A stretch of DNA of 6,428 bases, taken from Ignavibacteria bacterium UBA6688 (lineage in GTDB: Bacteria > Bacteroidota > Ignavibacteria > UBA10030). The stretch covers positions 1-6,428 of the forward strand of contig DKJQ01000239.1 of the NCBI GenBank assembly GCA_002454845.1. Direction: 5' to 3'. Positions 4,852 to 6,428 of the stretch are shown here, one piece after another. The notes below the pieces were generated by a model that worked only from the letters and a program-made list of their open reading frames with translations, ran no database searches and was not told the DNA's origin. How positions within the stretch are numbered: the first letter of the stretch is position 1; each line of letters starts with the position of its first letter. A program made the position numbers and the translations under genes.

Positions 4852-6428
4852 TCAGAAGAAAGCACGGGCCTCTGCCCGGGCCGTGTGAACAGGAGACCTT
4901 CCTCCTTCCGTCCGACCCTGATAATTCATCGTGACCTGGACATATTGGTTAATTCTATAATCAAATGCAAGATTCCAGAGGAAAGTCTTCCCCCGTGCGC
5001 GACCATTGGTCAGCTCATAAGGAATGGAGCGGGATTCGGAGATCGGGTCATCCGAAACAAGAACCTCCTCCCTCTCCAACTCACCCCGCAACTGACCGGA
5101 ACCGAGGAAGGCATGCGTGACGCGCAGCAACTGTTCGTTGATATCGGCCGTCGTGTTCCCCCCGGCAAAGCGGTCCACCGCGCGTGAAACCCCAACTCCA
5201 AACGCGACTTCCCAACGGGGTTCCGGCCTGTAGGAGAACTCCGTGTTGACTCCGATCGTCGCCACATCCCTCTCCCTGGTCGATGCCGTCGACGCAATGA
5301 CCCTATCCATGCCGCTCAATACATCTGTCTGATTCCCGATTTCCCGTACCAATTGTGACCTGATCCGAAGCGATCGTTCCGTTTGCAGGCTCCGTTCGTT
5401 TGTCCCCACCAACTTCAGCAGACCCCGGCGCTCCCGGAACCGGAGCCGGAAAGACAAGGCAGGATCGTTCTCGAAAATATGAAGGTCCTGCATCCATAGG
5501 CTCGATCCCGCGATCGTCGTCTGATCATTTTGAAAGCGTTTGAAGTTCAACAAATAGATTTGACGGGCATCCGCTTCGGTGCTTCGCTCCTCAATACGGA
5601 TGGTTGTCTCAGTGGACAGCGAGCGCACAACTGCTTCCCAGGGTGATTCGGCCCGTACAAGGACGCGTGAGGGCTGCAGACGCAATCTCAGGCCGGCCTT
5701 CAGGTCGATGACAGGCACCAGTCTATCCCCTGGGACAAAAAGTACGATGTAGTCTCCCTCAAACCGGGTGAGCTCGAATTCATCTTCATCTGCGATTCCG
5801 TTTCCGTTCAAATCCCCCCTGTAAATATAATTCCCCGTCCCCTTTGGGACGCGTACGAAGACCCTCTCGAGTTGGGACGAGCGTTGGTTGGCAAGTTCGT
5901 ACAGAACATCCGAGTCAATGCTCCGCTGCAAAGGAGAATAACGGAACTGCGATCGCATCAGGATAACCTCGGAATCCGTGTTCCCGCGGTTCTTAAACAA
6001 CTGTGTAAACTCGGTATTGCGGATGTTCAGGGACAGCGAGCTCGAAAACGCTCTCCATTCCTGCAGTCGCCAGGAGTATACATGGGTGAACGAGCGCGAA
6101 GCGCGCTGCAGCACCCCCGTGGCAACACTGTCCTCCTCCCTGACCTGAATTTCCGCGGACATCTCCATGGCCCCGATACCGGAGAGCGCAATCCCGGGGG
6201 CGAACTCCACGAACCTGAAGCTTGTCGCGGAGAGCGAGTCACCACCCAATCCACTCTGCCTGCGCTCCTCCGTTTCCATGCGGAATGACGGACTCACCTT
6301 CCGCCAGGTGTAGTCTGTGAACCCTCTTTGGCGTATCCAACTCGATTGTTCGTCCAGCTCAAGTTGTCGGGAGTTGATTTGCTCAAGGACATATTGAAAT
6401 CGGGGAAGTGATGAATCGCGATAGGAGA
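4852..6428 (-). CDS. Large beta-strand-rich, probably outer-membrane protein, 5' end beyond window
   Basis: The frame is open from the right edge to TGA at 4852, giving 524 visible residues. The GTG at 6297 and the ATG at 6279 are internal: upstream codons read on as coding sequence (DEQSSWIRQRGFTDYTWRKV). The real start and any signal peptide lie beyond 6428. Most of the chain alternates hydrophobic and polar residues. Examples are FRLRFRER, WEVAFGVGVSRAV and the final strands LWNLAFDYRINQYVQVTMNY, ending RAEARAFF with a C-terminal phenylalanine. This is the pattern of a membrane beta-barrel. Near visible residues 205-216 is an EF-hand/dockerin-like loop, DLNGNGIADEDE, followed by an FEGDYI segment. 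I believe similar uncharacterised proteins occur in Ignavibacteriota and relatives, but have not verified this. The lipoprotein gene follows after 42 bases. A large surface or scaffold protein without a closed barrel is also possible. Confidence 0.75.
   Translation of the reverse strand, partial: SYRDSSLPRFQYVLEQINSRQLELDEQSSWIRQRGFTDYTWRKVSPSFRMETEERRQSGLGGDSLSATSFRFVEFAPGIALSGIGAMEMSAEIQVREEDSVATGVLQRASRSFTHVYSWRLQEWRAFSSSLSLNIRNTEFTQLFKNRGNTDSEVILMRSQFRYSPLQRSIDSDVLYELANQRSSQLERVFVRVPKGTGNYIYRGDLNGNGIADEDEFELTRFEGDYIVLFVPGDRLVPVIDLKAGLRLRLQPSRVLVRAESPWEAVVRSLSTETTIRIEERSTEADARQIYLLNFKRFQNDQTTIAGSSLWMQDLHIFENDPALSFRLRFRERRGLLKLVGTNERSLQTERSLRIRSQLVREIGNQTDVLSGMDRVIASTASTRERDVATIGVNTEFSYRPEPRWEVAFGVGVSRAVDRFAGGNTTADINEQLLRVTHAFLGSGQLRGELEREEVLVSDDPISESRSIPYELTNGRARGKTFLWNLAFDYRINQYVQVTMNYQGRTEGGRSPVHTARAEARAFF
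4863..4885 (-). terminator. Weak terminator-like hairpin at the 3' end of the beta-rich protein gene
   Basis: On the minus strand a seven-pair stem with one bulged base (CACGG plus CC, pairing with GG plus CCGTG) encloses an eight-base loop. It is followed by a pyrimidine stretch, CTTTCTTCT, running to the stop codon. It lies inside the last coding codons, so it may be a by-product of codon choice. If real, it would partly reduce read-through into the lipoprotein gene. Confidence 0.18.

Noticed and set aside
6279..6297. GTG 6297 or ATG 6279 as the start of the beta-rich protein
   Set aside because: The frame continues open and protein-like to the window edge, with no signal peptide after either codon, so both look internal.

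Overview
This 6.4 kb window reads entirely on the minus strand. In transcription order (right to left) it holds a 5'-truncated gene for a large beta-strand-rich, probably outer-membrane protein, a small lipoprotein gene, an intact acetyl-CoA synthetase gene (acs), and a UvrD/PcrA-type DNA helicase gene that lacks only its last few codons. No tRNA, rRNA, CRISPR array, insertion sequence or prophage feature is visible. No stretch longer than about 150 bases lacks a gene.

The organism is a diderm (Gram-negative type) bacterium of moderate GC content. A lipobox lipoprotein sits beside a protein with alternating hydrophobic/polar strands, a C-terminal phenylalanine and a DxNxNG calcium-type loop. 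This style is most reminiscent of the Bacteroidota/Ignavibacteriota (FCB) group. That placement is an inference from protein style, not from a marker gene. Shine-Dalgarno sequences are present before acs and, more weakly, before the lipoprotein gene.

Region by region: 4852-6428 is the beta-rich protein, running off the right edge. 4399-4809 is the lipoprotein, 42 bases downstream and probably co-transcribed. 4304-4398 is a 95-base gap carrying a good sigma70-like promoter and a Shine-Dalgarno for acs. 2330-4303 is acs, with every catalytic and acetate-pocket residue I could check in place. 2179-2329 is a 151-base gap. 1-2178 is the helicase, with motifs Q, I, Ia, II, III, IV, V and VI all present, truncated at the left edge inside its C-terminal Tudor-like domain.

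The genes do not form one obvious pathway: cell-envelope proteins, central carbon activation of acetate, and DNA repair/replication. The least ordinary part is the acs-helicase gap. It holds a nine-base perfect Shine-Dalgarno in front of an unrecognised 30-codon ORF that ends 11 bases before the helicase start, which itself has no visible ribosome-binding site. Two interleaved 8-base inverted repeats overlap this ORF. That arrangement suggests a translated leader or RNA-level control of the helicase, but it is unproven. I see no convincing evidence of a new multi-gene system here.
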